27,289 bases of DNA from Firmicutes bacterium UBA1422 (GCA_002304835.1 DBPK01000003.1:12022-39310), one strand, 5' to 3'. Counted from the stretch's first letter, positions 8,405 to 16,716 are shown. A program made the numbers and translations. Notes: a model not told the origin generated them from the sequence alone.

Positions 8405-8518
8405 ATGATTTGCTGCAGAAATTATCAGAAGAGAAGATCTGCGAAAGTGGATTTTGATTTGCTTTTTCAGGAATGTCAGCGATACGATCCAAAAAATAAA
8501 GGAGAAGAGCGATCATGA
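8405..8518 (+). CDS. Possible small ORF of 37 codons filling the arcA-arcC gap
   Basis: An ATG two bases after the arcA stop opens a frame of 37 codons. Its TGA (8516-8518) overlaps the arcC start codon as ATGA. The product would be basic and hydrophilic (starting MICCRNYQKRRS) with no membrane segment or recognised domain. No SD precedes the ATG, so translation would need reinitiation after arcA. A frame of this length can occur by chance. The fit between two genes is the only argument for it. Confidence 0.2.
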   Translation: MICCRNYQKRRSAKVDFDLLFQECQRYDPKNKGEERS

Positions 8519-9474
8519 ATGAACCAAAAAAAATTGTTATCGCTCTGGGAGGCAATGCTCTTCAGTCCGGCAGAGGTCCGGCGACTGCAGAGGAGCAACT
8601 CAGAGTAGTTCGGGAAACATGCGAACATATTGCCGACCTGAGCTGCAGAGGATATGAGATAGCCATAGTGCACGGCAACGGTCCTCAGGTGGGCAGAATA
8701 CTTCTTTCCTCGGAAACAGCAAAAAATGTTACTCCGGCCATGCCTTTTGATGTGTGCGGAGCCATGTCCCAGGGATATATAGGATATCATTTGCAGCAGA
8801 GCCTTAAATATGCTCTTAATATGAGAAACAGGAGCACCCCTGTTGTTACTGTGGCAACACAGATGATAGTCGATGAGAATGATCCCGCTTTCAATGATCC
8901 CACAAAACCCATCGGGCCTTTTTACTCAGAGGAAGAAGCAAAGAAGATCTCGGAAGAAAAAGGCTATGTCATGAAAGAGGATGCCGGCAGGGGGTGGAGG
9001 CGCGTAGTGGCATCGCCCATGCCCAGAAAGATCGTTGAGATCGATGCTGTAAAGAGACTTTGGGATTCTACAATAGTAATAACCTGCGGCGGAGGCGGTG
9101 TGCCTGTGATCGAAAAAAACAATGGTGTCCTTGAAGGTGTGGATGCGGTAATAGATAAAGATTTTGCCGCAGAGCTTCTGGCAGAGCAGGTAGAAGCCGA
9201 TGTGCTGATGATACTTACCGAGGTAGAAAAAGTTGCCATAAACTATAATAAACCCGACCAGAAAGATCTTTCCGTTATGACTCTAAATGATGCCAATGAA
9301 TATATGGAGGAAGGTCAGTTCGCCAAAGGGAGCATGCTTCCCAAAGTCCAGGCAGCTATGAAGTTCGTAAGAGCTTTCCCCGGCAAAAGAGCAGTCATAA
9401 CTTCTCTTGACAAAGCCCTTGAAGGGCTGCTTGGAGAAACCGGGACACAGATAACATTCAACAAAAAAAAATAA
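8515..9474 (+). CDS. arcC: Carbamate kinase
   Basis: It transfers phosphate from carbamoyl phosphate to ADP, giving ATP, carbon dioxide and ammonia: the energy-yielding last step of the arginine deiminase pathway. The 319-residue protein is full length for the amino-acid-kinase fold. It opens with IVIALGGNALQ and contains the family blocks HGNGPQVG near residue 54, ITCGGGGVPV near 190 and FAKGSMLPKVQAA near residues 266-278. The start at 8515 has the SD AAAGGAGA (8498-8505). It is the last gene of the group: an intrinsic terminator follows 24 bp after the stop. Confidence 0.96.
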   Translation: MNEPKKIVIALGGNALQSGRGPATAEEQLRVVRETCEHIADLSCRGYEIAIVHGNGPQVGRILLSSETAKNVTPAMPFDVCGAMSQGYIGYHLQQSLKYALNMRNRSTPVVTVATQMIVDENDPAFNDPTKPIGPFYSEEEAKKISEEKGYVMKEDAGRGWRRVVASPMPRKIVEIDAVKRLWDSTIVITCGGGGVPVIEKNNGVLEGVDAVIDKDFAAELLAEQVEADVLMILTEVEKVAINYNKPDQKDLSVMTLNDANEYMEEGQFAKGSMLPKVQAAMKFVRAFPGKRAVITSLDKALEGLLGETGTQITFNKKK

Positions 9475-9497
9475 AGAGATTTCAATGATTTGATATA

Positions 9498-9540
9498 TGG
9501 GATGCGACTTGTCAAAAGAGCCGCATCTCACCTTTTTTGT
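9498..9540 (+). terminator. Intrinsic terminator after arcC
   Basis: TGGGATGCG (9498-9506) pairs with CGCATCTCA (9522-9530), a 9-bp stem with one G-U pair, followed by CC and a run of six T (9533-9538). It closes the arginine/carbamoyl-phosphate transcription unit immediately upstream of the next promoter. Confidence 0.85.
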
Positions 9541-9568
9541 TGTATTTTTTATTAAAAAATGGTATCAT
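9540..9568 (+). promoter_or_regulatory. Extended -10 promoter of the CYTH-tig-clpP-clpX-lon unit
   Basis: TTGTAT (9540-9545) is followed after 17 bp by TATCAT (9563-9568), preceded by the extended -10 dinucleotide TG at 9560-9561. Transcription would start near 9575, about 25 nt before the CYTH gene start. I see no CIRCE palindrome and no CtsR heptad repeat nearby, so heat-shock control of the usual Gram-positive kinds is not apparent. Confidence 0.7.
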
Positions 9569-9599
9569 ATTAGAGTTCACATGCAAAGAAAGGAACCAT

Positions 9600-10220
9600 A
9601 TGGAAATTGAATTGAAGTATGCGGTCGACGACATTTCGACTGTAGAACGCATCCTTGAAGACGAGTATATCAAAAGCATAGAAGAATCCAGAACGGACGA
9701 AGAACTAAAGGCAGTATACTTTGACACAGATGATTATATTTTGTTCCGAAATGATATTGCATTCAGGATAAGAAAAGAAGGACAGAAAGTCGTAGCTTCT
9801 TTGAAATGGAACGGAAAGTGTTCCGGCGCACTGCACAGCCGGGAAGAACTGAACATCAATCTGGGAGAGGGGGATTGCCCCGAAATGCCCGATCCCGGGG
9901 TGTTTTCAGAGAGTGAAACGGGAAAAGCGCTTATGGAGCTGCTAAAGGACAAGACACTTGGCGGCATCATGAAAGTGTATGTTTCAAGAAAGACAGTCAG
10001 GGTAGATACAGGTGAAGGCATTTTTGAAATAGCACTGGACAACGGCAAAATCGTTGCCGGAGGCGGCACATGCCCAGTATGTGAGATGGAAATAGAACTT
10101 TACTCGGGGAATCAGGAAGAGATGCTGAAACTGGGAGAAAAGTTGCAGCAGAAATATGATCTTGAGCCTGAAAAAAGAAGCAAATATGCAAGGGGTCTTG
10201 CTTTGCTGGGCAAAATTTAA
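9600..10220 (+). CDS. CYTH-domain protein (triphosphate tunnel metalloenzyme family)
   Basis: The 206-residue protein begins MEIELKY, the ExExK signature (Glu2, Glu4, Lys6) of the CYTH family. Members bind triphosphorylated compounds or polyphosphate in a beta-barrel tunnel with divalent metal. Further tunnel-type features are FDTDDYIL near residue 42, the basic FRIRKEG and ASLKWNG strands, and the acidic EMEIELYSG near the C-terminus. Known activities are inorganic triphosphatase, thiamine-triphosphatase and adenylate cyclase class IV; the exact substrate cannot be read from the sequence. The start at 9600 has the SD AAAGGA (9589-9594). It is the first gene after the promoter at 9540, 26 bp ahead of tig, so it is probably co-expressed with the protein-quality-control genes. 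Confidence 0.85.
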   Translation: MEIELKYAVDDISTVERILEDEYIKSIEESRTDEELKAVYFDTDDYILFRNDIAFRIRKEGQKVVASLKWNGKCSGALHSREELNINLGEGDCPEMPDPGVFSESETGKALMELLKDKTLGGIMKVYVSRKTVRVDTGEGIFEIALDNGKIVAGGGTCPVCEMEIELYSGNQEEMLKLGEKLQQKYDLEPEKRSKYARGLALLGKI

Positions 10221-10246
10221 GCAATAGTTAAGGAGAACTGAAAAAA

Positions 10247-11530
10247 ATGAAAGCAACACTTATTTCAAAAGACAAAAAAGAAGCAAAATTCAAGATGGAG
10301 TTTACTGCCGAAGAGTTTGAAGAAGCGGTCATAGGCGAATACAAAAGAAAAAAGGATCAGTTTGAGATAGATGGTTTCAGAAAAGGTAAGGCACCAAGAA
10401 GCATAATCGAAAAGCATTATGGTGAATCTGTTTTTATTGAGGGTGCCATCAATGCCATTTTCAATGAAAACTATCCCAAGGCCATAGAGGAACTGGGGCT
10501 TGATATAATAGACAGACCTGCAGTGGAATTCGACAATTTCAAAAAAGGCGAAGATTTCTCATGCAACATAACAGTGGCTGTATATCCCGAGATAGAAGTC
10601 AAGGATTATAAAGGTATTGAACTTGACAAGATCAAAGTATCGGTGACAAACAAGGACGTTGATGAGGAACTGGAGAAATTGCGTCAGAGAAACGCAAGAA
10701 TGGTTTCCGTTGAAAGACCTGCAAAGGAAGATGATACAGTACTTCTTGATTATAAAGGATTTGTGGATGATGAACAGTTTGAAGGAGGCACAGCAGAGAA
10801 ATTCACTCTAAAGCTGGGATCCGGCAGTTTCATACCCGGTTTCGAGGATCAACTGCTGGGCATAAAATCCGGTGAAGAAAGAGATGTTAAGGTCGATTTC
10901 CCCAAGGATTATCATGCAGAGAAATTGGCCGGCAAAGCAGCATTATTCAAATGCAAGATCCATGAAGTAAAAGAAGAAGAAAAACCGGAACTGGATGATG
11001 ACTTTGCAAAAGATGTAAGCGAATTCGATACTCTTGAAGAAATGAAAAAAGATCTTAAAAACAATATCAAAGAACAGAAAAAGAAGCATGCAGAGGATCA
11101 GATGAAAAACAAGGTCCTGGAGAAGGTATATGAAGCAAATGATATCCAGGTACCTGATGTAATGGTGGATGACGAAATAAGCAGCATGATGCAGGAATTC
11201 GATCAGCAGCTCAGGAGCCAGGGACTGGATCTTCAAAAATACTTCGAGTATCTGAAAAAAGATCCAAATGAATTCAGGGAAGAGATCAAAGAAGATGCCC
11301 ACAGAAAAGTCAAGACCCGCATGTTGGTAGCTGCAGTTGCCGATGCGGAAGGGATAGAAGCTCCTGCTGAGGATGTTGACGAAGAGATCAAAATAATGGC
11401 CATCCAGTACAAGCAGGATCCGGACAAAATAAGAGAAATGCTGGGGGAAGAAAACATAGGATTCCTTCAGAAGGACATAAGAATGAGAAAAGCAATGGAC
11501 TTCATGTTCGAAAGTGCAGTTTTCAAATAG
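10247..11530 (+). CDS. tig: Trigger factor, ribosome-associated chaperone and prolyl isomerase
   Basis: Trigger factor binds at the ribosomal exit tunnel and shields nascent chains. The 427-residue protein has the complete three-part structure. The N-terminal ribosome-binding domain carries the signature GFRKGKAP (43-50). An FKBP-type domain lies at about 155-240 (DDTVLLDYKGFVDD, GSGSFIPGFEDQLLG). A long helical C-terminal substrate-binding domain follows. The start at 10247 follows AAGGAG (10230-10235) with a rather long spacing of 11 nt. clpP begins 10 bp downstream, with its SD overlapping the tig stop codon, the usual clostridial tig-clpP-clpX order. Confidence 0.97.
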   Translation: MKATLISKDKKEAKFKMEFTAEEFEEAVIGEYKRKKDQFEIDGFRKGKAPRSIIEKHYGESVFIEGAINAIFNENYPKAIEELGLDIIDRPAVEFDNFKKGEDFSCNITVAVYPEIEVKDYKGIELDKIKVSVTNKDVDEELEKLRQRNARMVSVERPAKEDDTVLLDYKGFVDDEQFEGGTAEKFTLKLGSGSFIPGFEDQLLGIKSGEERDVKVDFPKDYHAEKLAGKAALFKCKIHEVKEEEKPELDDDFAKDVSEFDTLEEMKKDLKNNIKEQKKKHAEDQMKNKVLEKVYEANDIQVPDVMVDDEISSMMQEFDQQLRSQGLDLQKYFEYLKKDPNEFREEIKEDAHRKVKTRMLVAAVADAEGIEAPAEDVDEEIKIMAIQYKQDPDKIREMLGEENIGFLQKDIRMRKAMDFMFESAVFK

Positions 11531-11540
11531 GAGACAGGAT

Positions 11541-12122
11541 ATGACACTGGTACCATATGTTATTGAACAGGACGGCCGCGGAGAAAGATCATATGATATT
11601 TATTCCCGGCTCTTGAAAGATAGGATAATATTCATAGGTGAACAGATAGACGAGCATCTTGCCAGCGTAGTTATCGCACAGATATTGTTTCTGGAAGCCG
11701 AAGATCCAAAAAAAGATATATGTATATACATAAACAGCCCCGGCGGTTCGGTGACTGCCGGAATGGCCATTTATGATACTATGAAATATGTTAAACCGGA
11801 GATATCCACCATATGTGTGGGTATGGCGGCCAGCATGGGAGCATTCCTTCTGGCGGCGGGGCAAAAAGGAAAACGCATGGCCCTTCCCAATGCCGAAATA
11901 ATGATCCATCAGCCTTTGGGAGGCATAAGCGGCCAGGCAGAAGATATCAGGATACATGCCGAATGGATAATAAAGACAAGAGCCAAGCTGAACAGGATCT
12001 TATGTGAGAATACGGGACAGGACATGAAAAAAGTCGAGAAGGATACGGACAGAGACAATTTTATGAGTTCCCAAGAGGCAAAGGAATACGGGATAATAGA
12101 TAAAGTAATAGAATCAAGATAA
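11541..12122 (+). CDS. clpP: ATP-dependent Clp protease proteolytic subunit
   Basis: The subunit forms the two-ring barrel serine protease that degrades proteins fed by ClpX or other Clp ATPases. The protein has 193 residues, normal for the family. The catalytic triad is intact at the standard numbering: Ser98 in GMAASMG, His123 in MIHQP, Asp172 in TDRDNF. The oligomerisation and oxyanion strand INSPGGSVTAG is at 64-74. The start at 11541 is supported by TAGGAG (11528-11533), which includes the tig stop; the in-frame ATG at 11514 within tig would add a non-family extension. clpX follows after 36 bp. Confidence 0.97.
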   Translation: MTLVPYVIEQDGRGERSYDIYSRLLKDRIIFIGEQIDEHLASVVIAQILFLEAEDPKKDICIYINSPGGSVTAGMAIYDTMKYVKPEISTICVGMAASMGAFLLAAGQKGKRMALPNAEIMIHQPLGGISGQAEDIRIHAEWIIKTRAKLNRILCENTGQDMKKVEKDTDRDNFMSSQEAKEYGIIDKVIESR

Positions 12123-12158
12123 GAAAATAAAAGAAAAATTTAGTTATCAGAGGGAAAA

Positions 12159-13424
12159 ATGACAAAGTACGATGAAAACAATGAAATAAAATGCTCATTT
12201 TGCGGAAGACCCCAGAGCCAGGTAAAGAGACTGGTGGCAGGACCCGATGTTTACATATGCAACGAATGTGTGGAACTTTGCCAGGATATAATATCTGAGG
12301 GACTGCAGAAGGATAATGGAGAAGAGGCAGGCGAAGAAAAATTTCTGCTTCCCACTCCCAAGGAGATATCAGAACAGCTTTCACAGTATGTGATCGGCCA
12401 GGAAGACGCAAAAAAGTCTTTGGCAGTGGCGGTTTATAATCATTACAAAAGAGTTGAACGCCTGAGCAAAAAAGACGAAGATGATGTGGAGCTTCAGAAA
12501 AGCAATATCGTCATGATAGGCCCCACAGGCTCAGGCAAAACTTTGCTTGCTCAGACACTGGCAAGGATACTTCATGTACCCTTTGCCATAGCCGATGCCA
12601 CGGCCCTTACTGAGGCCGGGTATGTGGGTGAAGATGTTGAGAATATACTTCTGAAACTGCTACAGGCAACAGATTTCGATGTTGAAAGGGCCCAGAGAGG
12701 TATCATATATGTGGATGAGATAGACAAGATATCCAGAAAGACCGACAACCCTTCCATAACAAGAGACGTAAGCGGAGAGGGAGTACAGCAGGCACTTCTC
12801 AAAATACTTGAAGGAACGGTGGCTAATGTACCTCCCCAGGGGGGAAGGAAACACCCCCATCAGGACTTCATACAGTTCGACACCACAAATGTGATGTTCA
12901 TATGCGGAGGAGCTTTTGACGGCCTTGAAAAGATAATACAAAAACGTATAGGTGAAAAAGTAATAGGTTTCAATTCGGACATAGTTGAAAAAGAAGAAGA
13001 CACATCCGAAATACTCAAAAAAATCCAGCCTGAAGATCTTCTGAAATACGGACTCATACCTGAATTTATAGGCAGGCTGCCGGCCATAGTCACTCTGGAG
13101 GAACTGTCGGAAGATGCTTTGATAGAAATAATAACAAAACCAAAAAACGCTCTGTTGAAGCAGTACGGGAAACTCTTTGAAATGGACAATGTAAAACTGG
13201 AGATAGAAGAAGAGGCCATTAGAAGGATAGCCGCCAAGGCTCTTGAGAAGAAAACAGGAGCCCGGGGACTCAGGAACATAATGGAAAACATAATGACGGA
13301 GATCATGTACGAAATACCATCACGAAAAGACGTTGAAAAATGCATTATAACCAAAGCTACGGTTGATGGGGAAACGAGGCCAAGACTGGTACTGATCGAT
13401 AAGAAAGACAAGGCGGCTTCATAG
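12159..13424 (+). CDS. clpX: ATP-dependent Clp protease ATP-binding subunit ClpX
   Basis: ClpX is a hexameric AAA+ unfoldase that recognises tagged substrates and threads them into ClpP. The 421-residue protein has an N-terminal zinc-binding domain with Cys12, Cys15, Cys34 and Cys37. The AAA+ module has Walker A GPTGSGKT (121-128), the pore loop GYVG (154-157), Walker B IIYVDE (182-187), the RKH loop (GGRKHPH) and the sensor 2 motif GARGLR near the C-terminus. An IGF tripeptide (VIGFN), the ClpP docking loop, is present, which fits pairing with the clpP gene upstream. Spacing to lon is 26 bp, and that gap holds an unusual pair of overlapping hairpins. Confidence 0.97.
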   Translation: MTKYDENNEIKCSFCGRPQSQVKRLVAGPDVYICNECVELCQDIISEGLQKDNGEEAGEEKFLLPTPKEISEQLSQYVIGQEDAKKSLAVAVYNHYKRVERLSKKDEDDVELQKSNIVMIGPTGSGKTLLAQTLARILHVPFAIADATALTEAGYVGEDVENILLKLLQATDFDVERAQRGIIYVDEIDKISRKTDNPSITRDVSGEGVQQALLKILEGTVANVPPQGGRKHPHQDFIQFDTTNVMFICGGAFDGLEKIIQKRIGEKVIGFNSDIVEKEEDTSEILKKIQPEDLLKYGLIPEFIGRLPAIVTLEELSEDALIEIITKPKNALLKQYGKLFEMDNVKLEIEEEAIRRIAAKALEKKTGARGLRNIMENIMTEIMYEIPSRKDVEKCIITKATVDGETRPRLVLIDKKDKAAS

Positions 13425-13445
13425 GTCGCCTTATTAAATAAGGAG
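13410..13445 (+). promoter_or_regulatory. Two mutually exclusive hairpins at the clpX-lon junction, one covering the lon SD
   Basis: Hairpin A pairs AAGGCGGC (13410-13417) with GTCGCCTT (13425-13432), 8 bp with one G-U and a 7-nt loop containing the clpX stop. Hairpin B pairs CCTTAT (13429-13434) with ATAAGG (13438-13443), closing over half of the lon SD AAGGAG (13440-13445). The CCTT at 13429-13432 belongs to both, so only one can form. No T-run follows, so this is not a terminator. A regulatory role is inferred. Confidence 0.35.
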
Positions 13446-13450
13446 ATATT

Positions 13451-15802
13451 ATGATAGAGGAAAAAATAGAAAAAAGAGAAGACGGGATGCTGCTGCTTCC
13501 CATGATACCCTTACGAGGGATGACTATTTTCCCCAACATGGTACTGCATTTTGACATAGGCAGGGAGAAGTCGATCAATGCTCTCGAAAAAGCAATGATA
13601 GAAAATCAGTATATTTTTCTTGCTGCACAGAAGGACGAAACTACAGACCTGCCCACCTCAAAGGATTTTTACCATGTGGGTACGATCGCAAAGATAAAAC
13701 AGATGCTCAAACTGCCGGGGGATTCCATACGGGTCCTGGTGGAAGGAACCACAAGGGGCAGGATAACAGAGATGCTTTTTGAAGTTCCATATTTCAAGTG
13801 TGCGGTACAAAAAATCGAGGATGAGGAACCGGATCCCGTGCCTGCCAAAACCGAGGCGCTGATGCGTTCTGCCCTGGCAAATTTTGATGAATATCTGGCA
13901 CTGGATCAGAAACTTTCTCCTGAGATATTTCCCACAGTGGCCACCATTGACCAGCCCGGTAGATTCGCCGATATAGTATCCTCTCACCTTGACATAAAAG
14001 TGGAAGAGAAACAGGAACTTCTGGAATGCATGGAGATAGACGGGAGACTTGAAAAACTCAATAAGATACTTACAAGAGAAATAGAGATACTCAAAATAGA
14101 ACAGGATATAAGCAGCAAGGTAAAGACCCAGATAAACCGCAACCAGAGAGAGTATTATCTCCGGGAACAGTTAAGGGCCATACAGGAGGAGCTGGGCAGT
14201 GACGAGGACGTGGAAGACGAGATAGAAGCCTGGCACAAACAGCTTAAAGAACTGGAAATACCCGAAAAGACTGCAGAGAAAATAGAAAAAGAAATAAAAA
14301 GATTTTCAAAAATGCAGGCTTCTTCTGCAGAAGGTACGGTGGCAAGAACATATATAGAGACCATACTTGCCCTCCCCTGGAACAAAGAATCCAAATCCGA
14401 GATCGACATGAAAAAGGCGGAGGGTATATTGGAAGAGGATCATTACGGGCTTGCCAAAGTAAAGGAAAGAGTGTTGGAATACCTGGCAGTGGTGGAACTT
14501 TCACATAGGATCAAGGGTCCCATTCTTTGTCTTGTGGGACCACCGGGAACAGGGAAAACATCCATTGCAAAATCCGTGGCACGGGCCATTGACAGAGAAT
14601 TCGTAAGGATGTCCCTGGGAGGAGTCAGAGATGAAGCAGAGATAAGAGGCCACAGAAGGACATATATAGGAGCCATACCCGGAAGGGTAATAAGTTCTAT
14701 AAAAGATGCAGGGACAAAAAACCCGGTATTCCTTTTTGATGAAGTCGACAAGATCGGCGCAGATTTCAAAGGAGATCCGGCTTCTGCACTTTTGGAAGTA
14801 TTGGATCCGGAACAGAACAAAGATTTTACGGATCACTATCTGGAAATTCCTTTTGATCTTTCAAAAGTAATGTTCATAACTACGGCAAATACCACAGAGA
14901 CCATTCCTACGCCCCTTCTTGACAGAATGGAAGTTATCGAAGTGATGGGATATACCGAAGAAGAGAAAGTCAAAATAGCCGAAAAATATCTCATACCGAA
15001 AAAGATAGAAGAACATGGACTTAAGGAAGAAAACATAAAGATAACAGAGGGAGCCGTAAGAGACCTGATAAATTATTACACCAGAGAGTCGGGAGTCAGG
15101 AATCTGGAGAGAGAAATAGCCAATATATGCCGTAAGACAGCAAGGAAAACTGTATCGGGCAGAAAAAAGAGATTTGCGGTAGATCAGGAGAGCCTGGAAG
15201 ATTACCTGGGCAATAAGAAATACAGGTATGACAAGATAAAAGGTGAAAAAGAGATCGGAGTCACCACCGGACTTGCATGGACAGTAGTTGGAGGTGATAC
15301 TCTTTTCATAGAAACAACAGCTGTTCCCGGCACAGGAAAACTGCAGCTCACGGGTCAGCTGGGGGATGTTATGCAGGAATCCGCCAAGGCGGGCATAACC
15401 TATATAAGATCAGTGGCGGATAAACTCGGCATCAAAAAAGATTTTTACAAGAGCATGGATATGCATCTGCATATACCGGAGGGGGCCACCCCCAAGGACG
15501 GGCCTTCAGCCGGCGTAACCATGTGTGTTTCTATGATATCCACACTGACAAAAACAAAAGTAAGAAAAGATGTGGCAATGACAGGAGAAATAACCCTAAG
15601 AGGCAACATCCTTCCTGTCGGAGGAATAAGGGAAAAAGTTCTTGCCGCTCACAGAGCCGGAATAAAAAAAGTCCTGCTTCCATATGAGAATGAAAAGGAT
15701 ATAGATGAAATACCCGAAAAAGTAAAAAAACAGATGAACTTCATACTGATAAAAACCGTTGATGATGCCCTTAAACAGGTGATGATGCCTAAAAAGAAAT
15801 GA
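13451..15802 (+). CDS. lon: ATP-dependent protease Lon (LonA type)
   Basis: Lon is a soluble homohexameric AAA+ protease degrading misfolded and some regulatory proteins. The 783-residue protein is full length. The N-terminal LAN substrate-binding domain (about 14-210) begins LLPMIPLRGMTIFPNM, followed by a coiled-coil stretch (210-290). The AAA+ domain has Walker A GPPGTGKT (363-370) and Walker B VFLFDE (426-431). The C-terminal protease domain carries the catalytic dyad Ser686 in PKDGPSAGV and Lys729 in GGIREKV, the standard 43 residues apart. There is no membrane segment, which excludes LonB. The start at 13451 follows AAGGAG (13440-13445). The stop overlaps the engB start as ATGA. Confidence 0.97.
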   Translation: MIEEKIEKREDGMLLLPMIPLRGMTIFPNMVLHFDIGREKSINALEKAMIENQYIFLAAQKDETTDLPTSKDFYHVGTIAKIKQMLKLPGDSIRVLVEGTTRGRITEMLFEVPYFKCAVQKIEDEEPDPVPAKTEALMRSALANFDEYLALDQKLSPEIFPTVATIDQPGRFADIVSSHLDIKVEEKQELLECMEIDGRLEKLNKILTREIEILKIEQDISSKVKTQINRNQREYYLREQLRAIQEELGSDEDVEDEIEAWHKQLKELEIPEKTAEKIEKEIKRFSKMQASSAEGTVARTYIETILALPWNKESKSEIDMKKAEGILEEDHYGLAKVKERVLEYLAVVELSHRIKGPILCLVGPPGTGKTSIAKSVARAIDREFVRMSLGGVRDEAEIRGHRRTYIGAIPGRVISSIKDAGTKNPVFLFDEVDKIGADFKGDPASALLEVLDPEQNKDFTDHYLEIPFDLSKVMFITTANTTETIPTPLLDRMEVIEVMGYTEEEKVKIAEKYLIPKKIEEHGLKEENIKITEGAVRDLINYYTRESGVRNLEREIANICRKTARKTVSGRKKRFAVDQESLEDYLGNKKYRYDKIKGEKEIGVTTGLAWTVVGGDTLFIETTAVPGTGKLQLTGQLGDVMQESAKAGITYIRSVADKLGIKKDFYKSMDMHLHIPEGATPKDGPSAGVTMCVSMISTLTKTKVRKDVAMTGEITLRGNILPVGGIREKVLAAHRAGIKKVLLPYENEKDIDEIPEKVKKQMNFILIKTVDDALKQVMMPKKK

Positions 15803-16386
15803 TTATAAAAAAGGCGGAGATAGTTGCCGTTACAGTAAAACCGGAGCAGTATCCTCCGGATAATATGAAAGAGATAGCCTTCGTGGGCCGTTCCAATGTG
15901 GGAAAATCTTCCCTTCTTAATCTTATTACCAACAGAAGGAAGCTGGCAAAGATAAGCGGCAGTCCCGGCAAGACCAGGACCATAAATTTTTATGAAATAA
16001 ATGAGGAATTCAGGATAGTTGATCTGCCCGGATACGGATATGCGAAGGTTTCAAGAGCGGTCACAGAGGACTGGGGACCCATGATGGAAAAATATTTCGA
16101 AACAAGAAAAGGCCTGATCAAAGCAGTTCAACTGGTGGACATAAGACACGGACCCACTGAAAAAGACATAAAGATGTATGAGTATCTTAAGTATTACGGC
16201 CTGGACGGTCTGGTGGTTGCCACAAAAAGTGACAAGATATCAAAAAACCGGATAAGGGAATCAGAGGAAATGATAAGAAAAGGGCTTGGCATGGGAAAAA
16301 CCGGCAGGGTCATACCTGTATCCGCCCTGAAAAAAACAGGGCATGATGTCCTTCTGGAAGAGATCGAAAGAGTATTAGGAGATTAA
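15799..16386 (+). CDS. engB: Ribosome biogenesis GTPase EngB/YsxC
   Basis: This essential GTPase acts in assembly of the 50S ribosomal subunit. The 195-residue protein shows the G motifs of the TrmE-Era-EngA-YihA-Septin-like family: G1 GRSNVGKS (30-37), the switch region SPGKTRTINF (55-64), G3 DLPGYG (75-80) and G4 TKSDK near residue 140. Its ATG overlaps the lon stop by four bases (ATGA), so translation is coupled to lon. The lon-engB order is common in Firmicutes. Confidence 0.96.
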   Translation: MIIKKAEIVAVTVKPEQYPPDNMKEIAFVGRSNVGKSSLLNLITNRRKLAKISGSPGKTRTINFYEINEEFRIVDLPGYGYAKVSRAVTEDWGPMMEKYFETRKGLIKAVQLVDIRHGPTEKDIKMYEYLKYYGLDGLVVATKSDKISKNRIRESEEMIRKGLGMGKTGRVIPVSALKKTGHDVLLEEIERVLGD

Positions 16387-16389
16387 AAA

Positions 16390-16716
16390 ATGCAGTTTAT
16401 CATTGGCTTTCGCATGATGATAAAAAGAATAAAAGCTATACGATTTATGATGAAAGACAAGACTGTCCCCAGGAGGAAAAAGGCTCTTGTTGTTTTGGGC
16501 ATAATTTATCTTTTCCTGCCTGTGGATATAATCCCGCCTATCCTTTTCCCCATCGCATGGATAGATGATCTGATTTTATGGATATGGATCCTTTGGTACC
16601 TCAGGGAGACACTGGACAAGTATTGGATGGGTGAGAAAAACGTTAACTATTCAAAAAAATATAAGAACAAAACAATAATAGACGATGCTGAGTATGAGGT
16701 TAAGGAGGAAAAGTAA
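16390..16716 (+). CDS. DUF1232 (YkvA-like) small membrane protein
   Basis: The 108-residue protein contains the DUF1232 block: after the basic PRRKKALV comes a hydrophobic stretch with LFLPVDIIPP (41-50) and AWIDDLILWIW (56-66), matching the family pattern of P-x-D-x-I-P followed by DD. Two membrane-associated segments (about 32-54 and 57-72) are likely; the C-terminus is charged. The molecular function of the family is not established. The start at 16390 uses TAGGAG (16376-16381), at the end of engB just 3 bp upstream. Position between engB and hpt suggests only co-transcription. Confidence 0.8.
   Translation: MQFIIGFRMMIKRIKAIRFMMKDKTVPRRKKALVVLGIIYLFLPVDIIPPILFPIAWIDDLILWIWILWYLRETLDKYWMGEKNVNYSKKYKNKTIIDDAEYEVKEEK

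Noticed and set aside
8403..8514. Separate promoter for arcC in the arcA-arcC gap
   Set aside because: TTGATT-like sequence near 8454 has no matching -10 at 16-18 bp; co-transcription with arcA is simpler.
9475..9600. CIRCE or CtsR operator before the CYTH/tig/clp unit
   Set aside because: Looked for the TTAGCACTC inverted repeat and GGTCAAA direct repeats and found neither.
12860..13411. Serine-rich minus-strand frame of 183 codons opposite clpX
   Set aside because: Low-complexity Ser/Ile/Phe-rich translation typical of the reverse of a Lys/Glu-rich gene; clpX is certain on the other strand.
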